Below are positions 1 to 10,943 of a stretch of DNA of 64,000 bases, piece after piece. Position numbers and translations under genes: made by a program. This DNA comes from Sodiomyces alkalinus F11 (Eukaryota; Ascomycota; Sordariomycetes; Glomerellales; Plectosphaerellaceae), in assembly GCF_003711515.1 (NCBI RefSeq), contig NW_021167080.1, forward strand, positions 380,430-444,429. The letters are read 5' to 3'. Below the pieces are notes generated by a model. The model saw nothing but the letters and a program-made list of their open reading frames with translations, ran no database searches and was not told the origin of the DNA. Position 1 is the first letter of the stretch. Every line of letters begins with the position of its first letter.

Positions 1-299
1 ACACGAATAATTAAGCGGTAGCAGTAGTATAATATAAGTTCTCTTGGTAGCGTAGCGGTGCCTTAGTGGTAGCGTACTAATAGTCGTAGATATTATCTCC
101 TAATAATAATACTAGTAATAATCGTAACCGGTACGAGAAGGGCTCGGTTCGGGTTATACCGTATATATCCCCTAGTAGTATCGGGGCGGTGCCGCGGTGG
201 CTAACCTAGGGTAGTTATATTCGTTATAGTAAGCGCCTAGGTATATACCCGGATAACGTGGAGGCCTGCTCTAATACTACGGGTATAGGGGTAGCCTGT

Positions 300-3200
300 T
301 TTTAGTATACTAATAGCCGGCGTCCGTGTAAGGATATAAGTCGTGTCGATATTATCGTGGTGCTATAGGTGTGTCGTGGTGGTATATACTAATTTTCCTC
401 TAAGTCCCCCCCGCTAATAAAAAATAGTAGCAGTGTCTTATAGATCTTTATAAGGCGTATATAGTAGTAAAGGCCGCCGGTAATACCGGTATCGCTGCTA
501 TATATCTCCCCCTTTAGTGCCGAAGTAGTCCTCTACTAATAAGCTATAGGCTAAGGAGCGTTTAGCGATAGCGTCCCGGTCTTTTAGCTAGGCCCTAAAC
601 CGGGCGCTACCTTCCGGTCGTGGCCGTGGCGGCCCCGCGTCGGCGGAGGTATAGGAATTATCTTATTAGATATGATATCTAAAGGGTAAGATAGACCTTA
701 TTCTGGAGCACTTTATAAGTAGCCCCTTTTCGGTCTCCCCGCGGTATTATAGTAGCGGTGGTTAGCTAACCGGTCCTGGTAAGGCCTAGAATTTATCGAG
801 AGTAGTATTAGCGCTACCGAGGATAATAAGGATAATAATAATTAGGGCGATAATAGCTAGTAGCTATTAGTAGCCCCCCCTAGCGCTAAGCTAATACCGC
901 CGGGGTCTCGACTTATAGGACCCTTATTAATAATTAATAGATCCGCCGTGTTATACTACCTCCGCTCCGGTCCCGCTTCAGTATCGCCTCTATTTTCGTA
1001 GGCCTCTATAACTTTAAGGGCGAGGCGAAAGTCCTTAAGCCTCTTTTATTATAGGGACCACCTTATAACTGCCCCGGCTTCGGTGTTATATTCTAGTGCA
1101 TCGTATAAGTCTCCTCTAGGTATAAGCGGCCTCCCTATAGCACCGAAAAAGCCCCTATAGTCCTCTGCGGTTACCTCCTAGTACGAGAGTACTATATACT
1201 CCGCCGTTTCCGCCCCTTTATCCCCGTAAAGGCACCGCGGTAAAAGGAAGCCCGGCACCCTCGCCTTAGCTAGGAATACCCGGAGGCCTAGTTTTTCTGA
1301 TCTAATCTAGGTAAGTACGGAGCTCTATAGTTTAAGGAGCCCTTTATATTTCCGGAGGGAGCGTTATATCGGGGGGCGGCTTAGTGCCGCTACGGCGTAG
1401 GTATAGGGCTATTATACTTCCGCCTAGGCTTAACCCTATTCCCTTATAAGGGCTTTCCGCGGGGGCGAGGTTCCGGCCTAGGCCGTTAGGGTGGTAAGCT
1501 ATACCGTCCACGCGAGGGCGGCGTGGGTCCTATAATACCGGTTTAGTGCCGTTAGGGCTCTCGCCACGGCGTATACTCTAGCTAATATCCTATCTTCTAT
1601 CCCTTCTTCTTATATCCGAAGGATCTTTCGGGCACTTAGGCTTAAGAGGTATAGGTTAAGGGGGGGGATAAAGGTCTTTTTTTCGAGGACCCTAACCGGC
1701 GTGGCTTTATAGGCTCCGGCTATTAATCGGAGGTATTGGTTCTATACCGCTATAAGTGCCGCTACGGGGCTATACCGGGGGCCGGCCCCTATCTTATAGA
1801 CAGTCGAGGCGTAATAGACGATTACTAGTCGTATAACTATACGGTATAGTCTTTTTATATCTATAAAGCTATACCCCTACGCTACCGCGCTAAGCCTTAA
1901 AAGGGCGTATATTTAGGTGGCTAGGCGGCTTTTCACCTTTTTAGTGTTTTGCCGGAAGTTAAGCTTCCTATTAAGCTAAACGCCTAGGAGCTTTATTATT
2001 TCCGCCGCCGGCACCGAAGTGGTACTAAAGGGGAGCGGGGTAGGTAAGGGTTAGCGTGACTTCGTGAAGGGGATATAGACGTATTTAGCTGGTTTAAACT
2101 ATAGTCCGCTCGCTATCTCTTAGTCTAGGTATATCCGTTACGCGGTGGCGAGGCGTCGCTATATCTATACCTTTATCCTACCGAAGGCGATAATATTCGT
2201 ATCGTCGGCGAAGCCTACTACTATCGTTGTGGAACCCTTTCTAGTTCTTCGTATAGGGTGGAGATATAGAGGATAAAGAGGATAGGGGAGATCGGGGAGC
2301 CTTACGTTACGCCCCTACAGAGGTATTACGGGGGGGCCGTTTCGCTATCGAGTAATAGCTAGGCTATACGGCCTGTAAGGAAGCTACTAATTAGGGTAGT
2401 AAGCTATTAGGGGAAGCCTTTCCTTTCGAGTACCTTAAGGAGGCGAGAATAGGGGATAGTATCGAAAGCGCCTTTAATATCTAGTTAGAGTATCGAAGCG
2501 GTGCAGTTATAAGCCTAGCTTACCTTTATAGCCTCTATAGCTCTTTATACTGCTATTTCTATGCTTTGCCCAATCCGGTTACCTATTTATCCCTCCGGAG
2601 GAGCCGATACTCCTCCGCTACGGTCGTGATCTAGTCGGCTAGTATCCCCTTAAGGACCTTACCTATTATACTAAGGAGTGATATCGGTCGTTAGCCCTTT
2701 ACTATCCCGTAGTCGGCCGGCGGCCGGCCTTCCTTTTTAAGGACTATTATAGTAGCGTAGCGGCACCTCTTCGGGTAGTAGCTTATTTTAAGGCACGCTA
2801 TAAAGATAGCACTAAGTCTTTAGTATAGGGGGGGTCTATATACTTTTAGGAGCCCTGCTAGGAGGCTATCGGAGCCTAGTACTGCCTAGGGTTTTATTTT
2901 TTAAGGCGCCCCTGTATATCCGCTACGGTAACGTCGTAGCGGACGTCCTACCCCGGGGGGAATTCCGCGCCTAGGGGCCTAGGGGCGGTAAGGAGGGGGG
3001 GGGGAAGAATTTCCGGTTTAGGACTTCGGCCTTCTCTACGTGTATAGTTACCGGGTAGTTATTATTATCTCGGTATAATAGTAGTACTAATAGGGGGTCC
3101 GGTAATACGCCCCTTTTAGTTTATACCTATTTCTATAGCCGCTAAAGGAGGCTATTATCCTTTCTGGTCGAGTAAAGCAGGTGCTATTAGTATATCCGCT

Positions 3201-4260
3201 TCGCTACCGCCACGGCCTTATCTTAGCGCCTCTCCACTTCCTAGAACTCGTTCTATCGGCTCCGGGACTTTCTGGATATATATCTACAGTAAAGGCGCCT
3301 TACTTCCTAGGTAAGGGCGGTTAGCTCCGCGTTCTATTAGGGGGTAGATAGGCATTTAGGGGTACCTTCACGGCGGCGCGGCGCGGCCTTATAGGCTATA
3401 TTCGTAAGGTCTACTATTAGGGTATCTAGTACTAAGTCGATATCTTCTAGTAATATAAGGGGGCTAGTCTACTATAGCCGTGTAGCGAGCTAGGGGACCT
3501 ATAAGGGGTCGAAGTCTTTCTAGACCTAACGGGGCCCGGCTAGGTTCCGCGGTAGTATCGTCGCGGTAGTCGGCGAGGTATCCGTCTCTATAAGGATTCG
3601 GGCCGTCTATAAGTAGTGGTTAGACCCGATAACGGTCTTATCCGGGCCGCTAAATTCGTAGTGGAGCCCTTATATTACCTATATAAGGTCGATAATGCTA
3701 GTATACCGGCCCGGGCGGTACTATATAGTTATTCCGGGGGGGGTTACTAGGTTAAGGTTCTACCGGCTTATAAGGGTACATAGGGTATCGGCTTAGGGGT
3801 AATACCGTGGTGGCTGTAACTATAGGGGGTAGTATAGATTAAAGTCCCCTACGAGGACGTATCGGCCCTATAGCGGTGCCGTATCGAATATATCTTATAG
3901 GCGCGTATTCTAGAGGATCCTAGCTAACTAGTAGTTCTCTAAGTAGATCGACTAGATTATAAGGGTATTATCTCCGGTTCCGAATATAACCGCACAGGTA
4001 TCGCGGTAGGCCTACTACGTCTATATATATAGCGGGTATCTCTTATAGATATATAAGAGGGCGCGGCCTCCTCCCTAGATTAGCCGGTATACCCTTTAGG
4101 AGGGGTAGGCGGGGCTTTTCGTGAAACTATTAAGGCCGGGTTCCTGGATTACTATCACGTCGTATTCGGCGTGGCACCGGAGCGGTAGCTCCCGCCGCGC
4201 CTAACTCCTCCCTATATTCCACGAAAGGATATAGATTTCTATTAATTAAAGGGAGGGGGG
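300..4260 (-). pseudogene. LINE-A1 ORF2 relic: AP endonuclease, reverse transcriptase
   Basis: Read on the minus strand, 4143-4166 gives EYDVIVIQ, the first motif of LINE AP-type endonucleases (the Q-E pair that helps bind the metal). Bases 2201-2212 give the reverse transcriptase motif FADD in the context VGFADDTNIIAFG, typical of Tad-clade elements. The order endonuclease then RT is normal for ORF2, which copies the element RNA at the nicked target. An RNase H domain is expected toward 300-1000, but I did not identify its catalytic residues. Numerous TAG/TAA codons interrupt the frame. Start and end are approximate. Confidence 0.75.
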
Positions 4261-4299
4261 GTTAAGACGATATACCCGGTATAACCGGGGTCTAGCTCT

Positions 4300-5890
4300 A
4301 GGGTTCCTACTATAGTGCCTTACCAGTCCCGCGAGGGATTATATAGGCGCTTATCGGGCCCGGTATTAGGGAGCCCTTATATCCTTTAATCCTTTTCGGG
4401 GGGCGTTTATAGCCCTTACGGAGGGGCCTATCCTAGTCCTGGGCGATAATAATTAGGGGGAAGATCTACGGCTACCGTGGGTATACTGCTTTAGTCTAGC
4501 GGGTAATATCGAAGTCCCTGGCTCGGTATTTATACGCTTCGCGAGTTTTCTCGGCCTTTTTCTTAAGTAGCCGGTATAAGTCGTTAAAGGTATTATAGTC
4601 TCCGGTATAGGCGGTATAACGGCGGGGTCGGCCGGGTACCATAGTATCGTAGTGCCTTAGGCTTTATAGGTACGCCGATTCGGGCTTAGCGTAGTAGCAG
4701 TATACCTTCTTTACCGCCGGGTAGCTATTAGCCCTATAGCCGAAGTATAGGTATTTATAGCACCTTAGGGGACTAAGGTTAGGATTATATAGTTCGTAGA
4801 TATAGCTACCCCCTTTAAAGAGGAGGGTATTCCGGATAAGGCTTACTACCCCTTCCGGTAAAGCCGATTCGATAAGGAGGAGCGTTACCCTACCGGTGCT
4901 ATAGCGGGGTACTCGTTATCGCGCCCGGAGGATTTTAGCCTCGGGGTTTATATCTTATAGGGATACTAGTAGGTCCTCCTTAGATAAGGCGTTAATGACC
5001 TCCCGGGGGATAGCCTTAGTAAGCGTAGGGTAAGTTCGCGCGGCTAGGGTGGCTTTTTTACCGAAGGCCTTTTTAACCTATTACTCCTTATAGATAGTCT
5101 ACTATTATACCCCTTCGGTAAAGGTAAGGCAGATATTACCGCTAGGTAGCTTCCGTGCCGCTACGGCGTTATATCGGGTAGTCGTGGCGTTTATAGCTTA
5201 AATGATTTTCTTAAGGGTCCTGGCTCTAAGGGGCTAGTCTTCGGGTAGGGTTCCTTAGCAGACTATTAGCTTCTAATAGTGCTTAGCGGGGATTATTTTA
5301 GGGGGGGGCGGGGTCCCGCAGCAGTATTACCACGGGTACTCGGGCTATAATATTAGTCTAGGTCTTTTTTATACCACTTATTCCTTTTCGGAGTTCCTTA
5401 CGGATAACGTGGCGGACGCTTACGTATAGGTATATTAGCGGTATTATACCGGTATCCTTATGAGTACTACGTATCGTGATTAGTTCCTTTACTAGCTCTA
5501 TAACCTAGTTAATCGTGTTCCTCTTAGCTAGTAGGGCCTAAATTTCTGCCCTGATCTTAGTTACTCTTAGTTCCGGGGGGCGTGGAGGTCCCCTTTCGGT
5601 CTTATATCGGTTCCGCGCTATATCCTGCCACGGGCGGGGGGGGGAGCGCTTATATTACAAAAAGTGGGTTTATTACGAATTCTGTATAGTCGAGGTCGGG
5701 GCGACGCTATCCCACGACTCTTCCGGCTATACTATAGCGCCGGTATTACGGTGCCGCTATAATAGTATCCCGGGAGGGAGGTAGTAGTTATAATCTCTAT
5801 CCTAATAGTTTTATCGATTTTGCTCTTATTACGCGCCCGTGGTTAATAGGCGTATCGATTCTTTAACGGTTAGGAAAACCCTATAGAATT
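4300..5890 (-). pseudogene. LINE-A1 ORF1 relic (gag-like RNA-binding protein)
   Basis: Upstream of ORF2 in element orientation. The minus strand of about 4690-4770 translates to a CCHC-type zinc knuckle (RCYKYLYFGYRAN then a second CYYAKP-like half). The histidine and some cysteines read as tyrosine, as expected when CAT becomes TAT and TGT becomes TAT by RIP. ORF1 proteins of this clade bind element RNA. The frame is broken by many stops and its exact limits cannot be set. Confidence 0.55.
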
Positions 5891-6605
5891 ATAAGGAGGA
5901 GGAGGAGAAAAGAGGTAAATCGGTTCGATTAGGCCGCCTATATCGGCGACTAGTCCGCGATAACCTCCGTTTCTCCCGAAAACCACTACTAATATAAGGC
6001 CTTAGGTAGGTAAAATCAGCTTTTACGTAGTTAAAAACCGGCTTCGGATACCTGAAAACCCACTAAAAAAGGGCCTAAAACTACGCTAACGACCGCTATT
6101 CCTGTCCTGGCTCCCCCATACAGAACACAGCACACCTTATTCTTTCCTGCCCTTTTTATAAAGAAGAACGAAGAGCCCTGCGGGAAGCCCTAGCAGGCTT
6201 ACCGCTATCTCTACCGCTATTATTTAGTACTAAAAAAGGAATACAGGCCTTATAGACCTATCTTTTAGCTACTAAAATAGCCTCGGCAGGGTAGTATAGG
6301 GCATAAACCACAACTCCTGCGGACTAGTTATTTTGCTTTGGTTTTTTACCTATTAGGTTTTATTAGGCAGATTGTTACGGAGGATTGCCTTTGTTTAGTA
6401 CGCCCTATTTGTACTGTACCTAGCTTCTGATAGCCTCTAGCCCTTAGGGCGATAGGCGCCGCGCCATAGCTTTAGGGCTATAAGCGCGTAATGAATCAAA
6501 AAAAAAAGAAAGAAAAAAGGACAGCGATAATACTACTTATATAAGAGGTCACGGAAAAGGTGATCTAGTAGGTTATAAATCTACAAAACCAGAAAAATCA
6601 TAAAA

Positions 6606-6679
6606 GCCTACGATTACGTGAATTAAACGGGTGCACTATTCTTTACGTACGGATACTTTAACCACTATACTACGAGGGC
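6606..6679 (-). pseudogene. tRNA-like relic
   Basis: Minus-strand sequence begins GCCCTCG and continues TAGTATAGTGGTTA, an almost perfect A box and D arm of fungal tRNA-Asp/His type. GTTTAATTC sits where the B box GTTCGAATC should be (CG to TA changes). The ends GCCCTCG and CGTAGGC pair at 5 of 7 positions, and a run of five T follows about 10 bases downstream, like a Pol III terminator. The anticodon arm does not fold properly. It may be a RIP-damaged tRNA gene or a tRNA-derived SINE head. Confidence 0.35.
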
Positions 6680-6832
6680 TATTCTAGTTATTAATACTAG
6701 GATATCTTTATTACTTATAAGTCTTTAGTTCTACCTAAGATTTCTAAACCTATATATTTTCCGACCGTGGAATCCTATATAAATATCGTGTTTTCTACGC
6801 GACCATAAATCCCCTCGCTACACAAAGACCCA

Positions 6833-7067
6833 CTTTAGAATCCTCGCGAATAAAGGAATTTAACCGGCCCCACTTTAGATCCGCCGGAATAAAGGAATAC
6901 TATCTTTAGAAATAAAGGAATTCTGTTATCCGTATATACGAGTATCGTTTTCTTTAACTATAAAGCTATTTTTCTCCTTTAGAATAAAGAACTATATACC
7001 GGTTCTACTTTAGACCCGCACAAATAAAGGCATTACTATAATAACCACGTCTATACTTAGAATAAAG
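6833..7067. repeat. Cluster of six CTTTAGA...TAAAG hairpins
   Basis: Six imperfect copies of an inverted repeat with arms CTTTA and TAAAG and loops of 3-13 bases: 6833-6855, 6873-6894, 6904-6917, 6977-6989, 7008-7029 and a weaker one at 7056-7067. The stretch precedes the gag frame of Copia-A and may be its leader. Function unknown. Confidence 0.6.
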
Positions 7068-7139
7068 AAAATAATAAAGAAAAGGACTGTTTGTCCGTAT
7101 TTATAGTATAACTTTATTAGTTCTTATCCAAAATAAATA

Positions 7140-8800
7140 AAATAAATACCGTTAAGAAGCTCTAAAGATACCCGCGCAAGCTAAACTCAAGGAAGTTAAC
7201 GTGAAGAAGCTAACGAGTAGTTAGGACTACTAAACCTAGACGAGAGCTATACGTACTTACTTCGCACGTAAGGGAAAGCTTCTAAAAGAGCTTATAAAAC
7301 CCCTGCCTAAAGATATCTCTAATAAGGTAAAAGAAGAAGATTTAAAGACTACTAGAGATCTACTCTCCGCTCTACAAGACAGGCCTCTAATATAGGTTCA
7401 GGACCTTAATTTTACTTTAGAAATCTAGGAAAAGCTAAAATCCCTATATTAGAAAAAGGGTTTTTAAGTAGACTACGATATCCTTACGTCGTTTTTTAAC
7501 CCAGATATCTTAGAATTTCCCACGCTTAAGGACTTTCTATATAAAGTCTAAGAAAGGTTAATTATCCTTCGAGGAAAGGATATTATTCTACCTAATAAGG
7601 TGGTTTTTGCCTAGACTCTAAACCGCCTTAATAAGCGTTACGACATAGTCACCTCGTAGATTACGTAGGCTCTTCAGTATAATATCGATAGCTATATATC
7701 CGATAAAATCGTTACTGAACTAATAGATACGTCGAGGAAAATCGACTCTTCCACCTCGAAGGCCCTGCTTATAAAAGTATAGAAAAATCAGAAAAAATAG
7801 TCGAATAGCGGCTAGTAGCAGAAGAATCTCTTCTATAGTAACTGTAAAAGGTCTGGACACCTACCGACGAACTATTTCTTTTTACACCCTAAAAAAGCCC
7901 CCGTAGGATAGGTAGTTAAGGGAAACTCCTTAGGTACGAGGAAAAATACCTAAAATCGGGTAAATAAAAATACAAAGCCTCCGAAGACTAAGACGGCATT
8001 GTCGAAGCTATCGTTACGAGAGACTAAAATACTTAATTTCTTCTATTAGTGCGAGTAATAGAAGCTCCTAGGGAAAATAAGTAACGACGAAACTATTAAT
8101 TTAGTTTCTGATTTACTACTTACGGATGAGCCTTATTCGGAAGCTAATACCGACGATAAAGTCGAAGATTAGTAGCACGAAGAAGAAGAAGAATTAGAAG
8201 AAGAAAAAGAAAAAGAAAAAGAAGATCAGGAAGAAGAAGAAGACTCGGACGACAAGGCTCTTCTAGAAGACGTTCCTATTATGACTAAGGCCATACCTCT
8301 CCCTAACCCCTACGCGGAAGACCTGATGGATATTGAACAGGTATTTATCCTTTAAAATAAACCCTAAATTAATAAAGATACTAATATAAATATAGGACGG
8401 GTAATAGAAAAGATTAACAGGATTTCAGATAGTTTAATTAAATTGGATTTAAATTTTTGTATTGATAGTGGTGCTATAGCACACGTTGTAGTAAATAAAA
8501 CACTCTTTTCTACGTATAAAACTACTGAAAGTACTGCTAGTTAGGGTAATGCAAATAAAATAAAAATAACAGGTACTGGTGACTGTTATATTAAATTCAG
8601 GGATTCAGGAAGAATAATACTACTTCAGAACTGTTTATATATTTCCGAATTAGGTATAAATATTATCAACCTTCCCGTCCTAGATAAAAAGAAAATCTAC
8701 GGCCTTACAGGAAATAACCAGCTTATTTTATTCCAAAATAACCAAAATAAAACCACCGACGTTTATACTAGAGCTGTTTTACATAACGGCCTCTACTAGG
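7140..8800 (+). pseudogene. Copia-A gag and protease relic
   Basis: The plus frame gives a gag-like helical stretch, then a zinc knuckle at about 7831-7880 read as YSNCKRSGHLPTNYF: two of the four ligands are TAT instead of TGT, a RIP-type change. Next comes an acidic tract of Glu/Lys/Asp at about 8160-8260. At about 8440-8620 lies the aspartic protease, with IDSGAIAHVV around the catalytic DSG, as in copia elements. Gag forms the particle and the protease cleaves the polyprotein. Scattered TAG/TAA codons break the frame. Confidence 0.75.
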
Positions 8801-8861
8801 CTTCGGCACGGGCCCTGACGTACGGGGGGGTTATAGGGTCGTCGTCACGGTCCTTAAAGCC

Positions 8862-9160
8862 CTACAGTGCTATAAATATAACAGGAACAAAGAAGACTGT
8901 TTCAGATATAACAGTAACAAAGAAGACTGTTTCAGATAAAAGAAAAGGAATAAAGAAACAGATTCTAGGAACAAAGGAACAGTCAGGCACAAAGAACACG
9001 GTCTTAGAAAATACCCACTTAAAGACCCACTCTTTAGGGTCACAGGTCGTGGAACAAAGAAAAGAACAACCGGTAGAATAAAGAAAACCGGTAGAACAAA
9101 GAACAGAATAAAGAGACCGAAATAACCGTCGGAAAACGACAAATAACAAAGAGAACACAA
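8862..9160 (+). other. Lys/Thr/Glu-rich spacer between protease and integrase of Copia-A
   Basis: In frame with the integrase zinc-binding region, this segment encodes a basic, low-complexity linker with a tandem repeat: ITGTKKTVSD followed by ITVTKKTVSD (about 8877-8936), then further TKK/TKE and PVE...RK units. Other copia polyproteins that I know have only a short linker here. Long open frames on the opposite strand are antisense shadows. Confidence 0.55.
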
Positions 9161-10060
9161 CGCTATGGCACTACAGGATGGGTCATATTAATCGCACTGC
9201 TTTAAAATATATAAATAAGGATACTATAAATATATCTAAAGAAGATATATAAGAAATACAGAGCTGTGAAGCCTGTAAAAAAGTAAGTCTGCCACGCTTA
9301 TGAATAAAGAATCCATTAATAAATATAAGGATTTGTCCTGCGTCGAAAAGATACATATAGATTTATACGGGCCTATCGACCCTATAACGTATAATAGAAA
9401 GCATTGGATTCTGTTTATTATAGACCGTTCTACACGGTATCTATGGGCAAAACTGCTTGTAGATAAATCAGAACTAACTGTTATAAACGCTATAAAAGAG
9501 TGGAAAATTCCCGTTGAAAATAATAAATATAATATAAAAATAAAAGAAGTCGATACCGACGGCGGGAAAGAATTCACGAATACCTCGTTTAAAAGACTAT
9601 TCGTCGGAATAAATCATAATATAAAACCCCCGTATACCCACGAGACTCAAGGCTCGATAGAACGGGTTATAAGGACTATAATAGAAATAGTCCGTTATTT
9701 TCTCTTCCACTCAGGCCTACCTAAATACCTTTGGGGGGATGCGGTTTATTCAGCCGTTTATACGTATAATACAACACCTAATTCAGTAGTAGGCTTTAAA
9801 ACGCCTTACGAATTAGTAGAAATCGTAAACCTAATATAAATAATATTCGGGTTTGGGGTTCCGTTGCATATTATAAAAACAACGACCCGAAAATAAAGAA
9901 ACTGGATCCACGAGCACTTCAGGGTGCTTTAGTAGGTTATAACGATTATAACTATAAAATATATAATCCTCGATCTAGGAAGACTACCTGGTATCGTGAC
10001 GTTTGTATTCTAGAAAATCAGTTTCTGACTTCTTCTTTAGATACTATAATTAATAAAACT
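9155..10060 (+). pseudogene. Copia-A integrase
   Basis: The zinc-binding HHCC region reads HYRMGHINRTALKYI then CEACKKV (about 9164-9285). The catalytic core is open from 9300 to 9839 (179 codons): HIDLYGPI holds the first Asp, EVDTDGGKEF the second, and QGSIERV the Glu, so the DDE triad is complete. Past the stop at 9837 the frame continues as VWGSVAYY and a C-terminal domain to about 10060. The N-terminal half and the core differ by one frame near 9297. Integrase inserts the cDNA into the genome. Confidence 0.85.
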
Positions 10061-10663
10061 AATCCTGTAACCTATATAAATAATAATGATAAGTCTCCTA
10101 CTATACATATACCGCAGGTAGGACCGGTTTCCGACATCGAGTCTTATCTACTCGGCGAGTACTATGAGAATACTAAACGTACGTTTAGGTCTATCTAAAC
10201 CAAAGAAGAAGATAATAATAAGGATAAAAATAAAAGACGAAAGGGTCTTCGAGTAGTGGACGGTATTATTCCAGCCGAAAATAATAATAAGGATAATATA
10301 ACCGACCCGGTTAATAACGGCCTTAAATCCAGGTTAGAAATTCAAATCCCTTCTAAATCCTCGAAGGAAAACGATAACGATTATATATCGTACGATGATA
10401 ATAAGCGCTTATTATATATAACTAAAGATACTATACTCGGGAACCTATAGTTTCAAGAAGATCCCCACCTTCTTTTAACTGTAAATTCTTTATACGAACC
10501 AGCTACTTATAAACAGGCCATGAACTGCTCTGATAAAGATAAGTGGATAGAAGCTATAGTAGCTAAAATAACAGAACTTGAAAATAGAAACACCTGGGAT
10601 TTAATAAGTATAAAAGATACGCCTTAATATAATAATAATAATAATAATAATAATAAGCAGAAA
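10060..10663 (+). pseudogene. Copia-A integrase-RT spacer and start of the RT domain
   Basis: Asn/Asp/Lys-rich linker, open from 10256 to 10450. It is followed by the start of the copia RT domain, which reads CSDKDKWIEAIVAKITELE and then NTWDLIS. An (AAT)n run at about 10628-10656 encodes poly-asparagine just before the Copia-B1 insertion. Confidence 0.65.
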
Positions 10664-10668
10664 AATAC
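10664..10668 (+). repeat. Target site duplication AATAC, left copy (right copy 16996-17000)
   Basis: AATAC stands directly before the left LTR of Copia-B1 and again directly after its right LTR. Deleting the element with one copy restores the Copia-A reading frame. Confidence 0.85.
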
Positions 10669-10943
10669 TATCGCACGTCAAATAGCACTTGGATGATCAA
10701 CTTAGTAGAGCAGAAATCTCGTGTGTGTGTATTATGTTAAGTTACATCTGTATAAGTCTCTTATACCCTTAAGTTTAGGTGGTAAAGACTGTGTTATAGG
10801 TACTATATTATTGGGATCCTATCCGGTCTTTTCCGGTATCCGCCCCTATTATATCCTGATACCCGAGGTCCGAAGCCCTTAGTTAGGGAGTAGATCCCCC
10901 CTAGATCCTCTATAGACTACGTCGTGGTCCTGCCTATATGATA
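10669..10943 (-). repeat. Copia-B1 3' LTR
   Basis: 275 bp, aligned end to end with 16721-16995 and with 49505-49788. It contains GATCC-rich and CCGG hairpin segments. The purine-rich AACTAAAGGGGTA on the minus strand just inside it serves as polypurine tract. Confidence 0.9.

Larger units (their letters stand above)
1..5900 (-). mobile_element. LINE-A copy 1 (Tad/I-type non-LTR retrotransposon), 3' end outside the window
   Basis: Minus-strand non-LTR element with ORF1 (zinc knuckle) and ORF2 (AP endonuclease, reverse transcriptase). The same sequence recurs at 39756-46019 and from about 63300 to the window end, which defines a family with three copies here. Homology to copy 2 ends at about 5696, so the right limit given is approximate and the 5' end is unresolved. 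The 3' tail lies before base 1. It is RIP-mutated with many stops, but less severely than copy 2: the FADD active site survives. Confidence is high for the family and orientation, low for the right boundary. Confidence 0.85.
5900..7130. other. Unassigned stretch between LINE-A1 and Copia-A coding region
   Basis: No protein-coding frame is recognisable. Parts, for example 6090-6180, keep normal CpA/TpG content, so this may be surviving single-copy DNA rather than transposon. It contains an A-rich run at about 6489-6517, a tRNA-like relic (6606-6679) and a cluster of hairpins (6833-7067). A 5' LTR for Copia-A was looked for by comparison with its 3' LTR at 18861 and was not found here. Confidence 0.5.

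Noticed and set aside
8862..9160. Two overlapping minus-strand ORFs rich in Phe/Leu/Ser
   Set aside because: They are the antisense of the Lys/Thr-rich Copia-A spacer, which is in frame with the integrase; hydrophobicity is a by-product of A-rich coding DNA.
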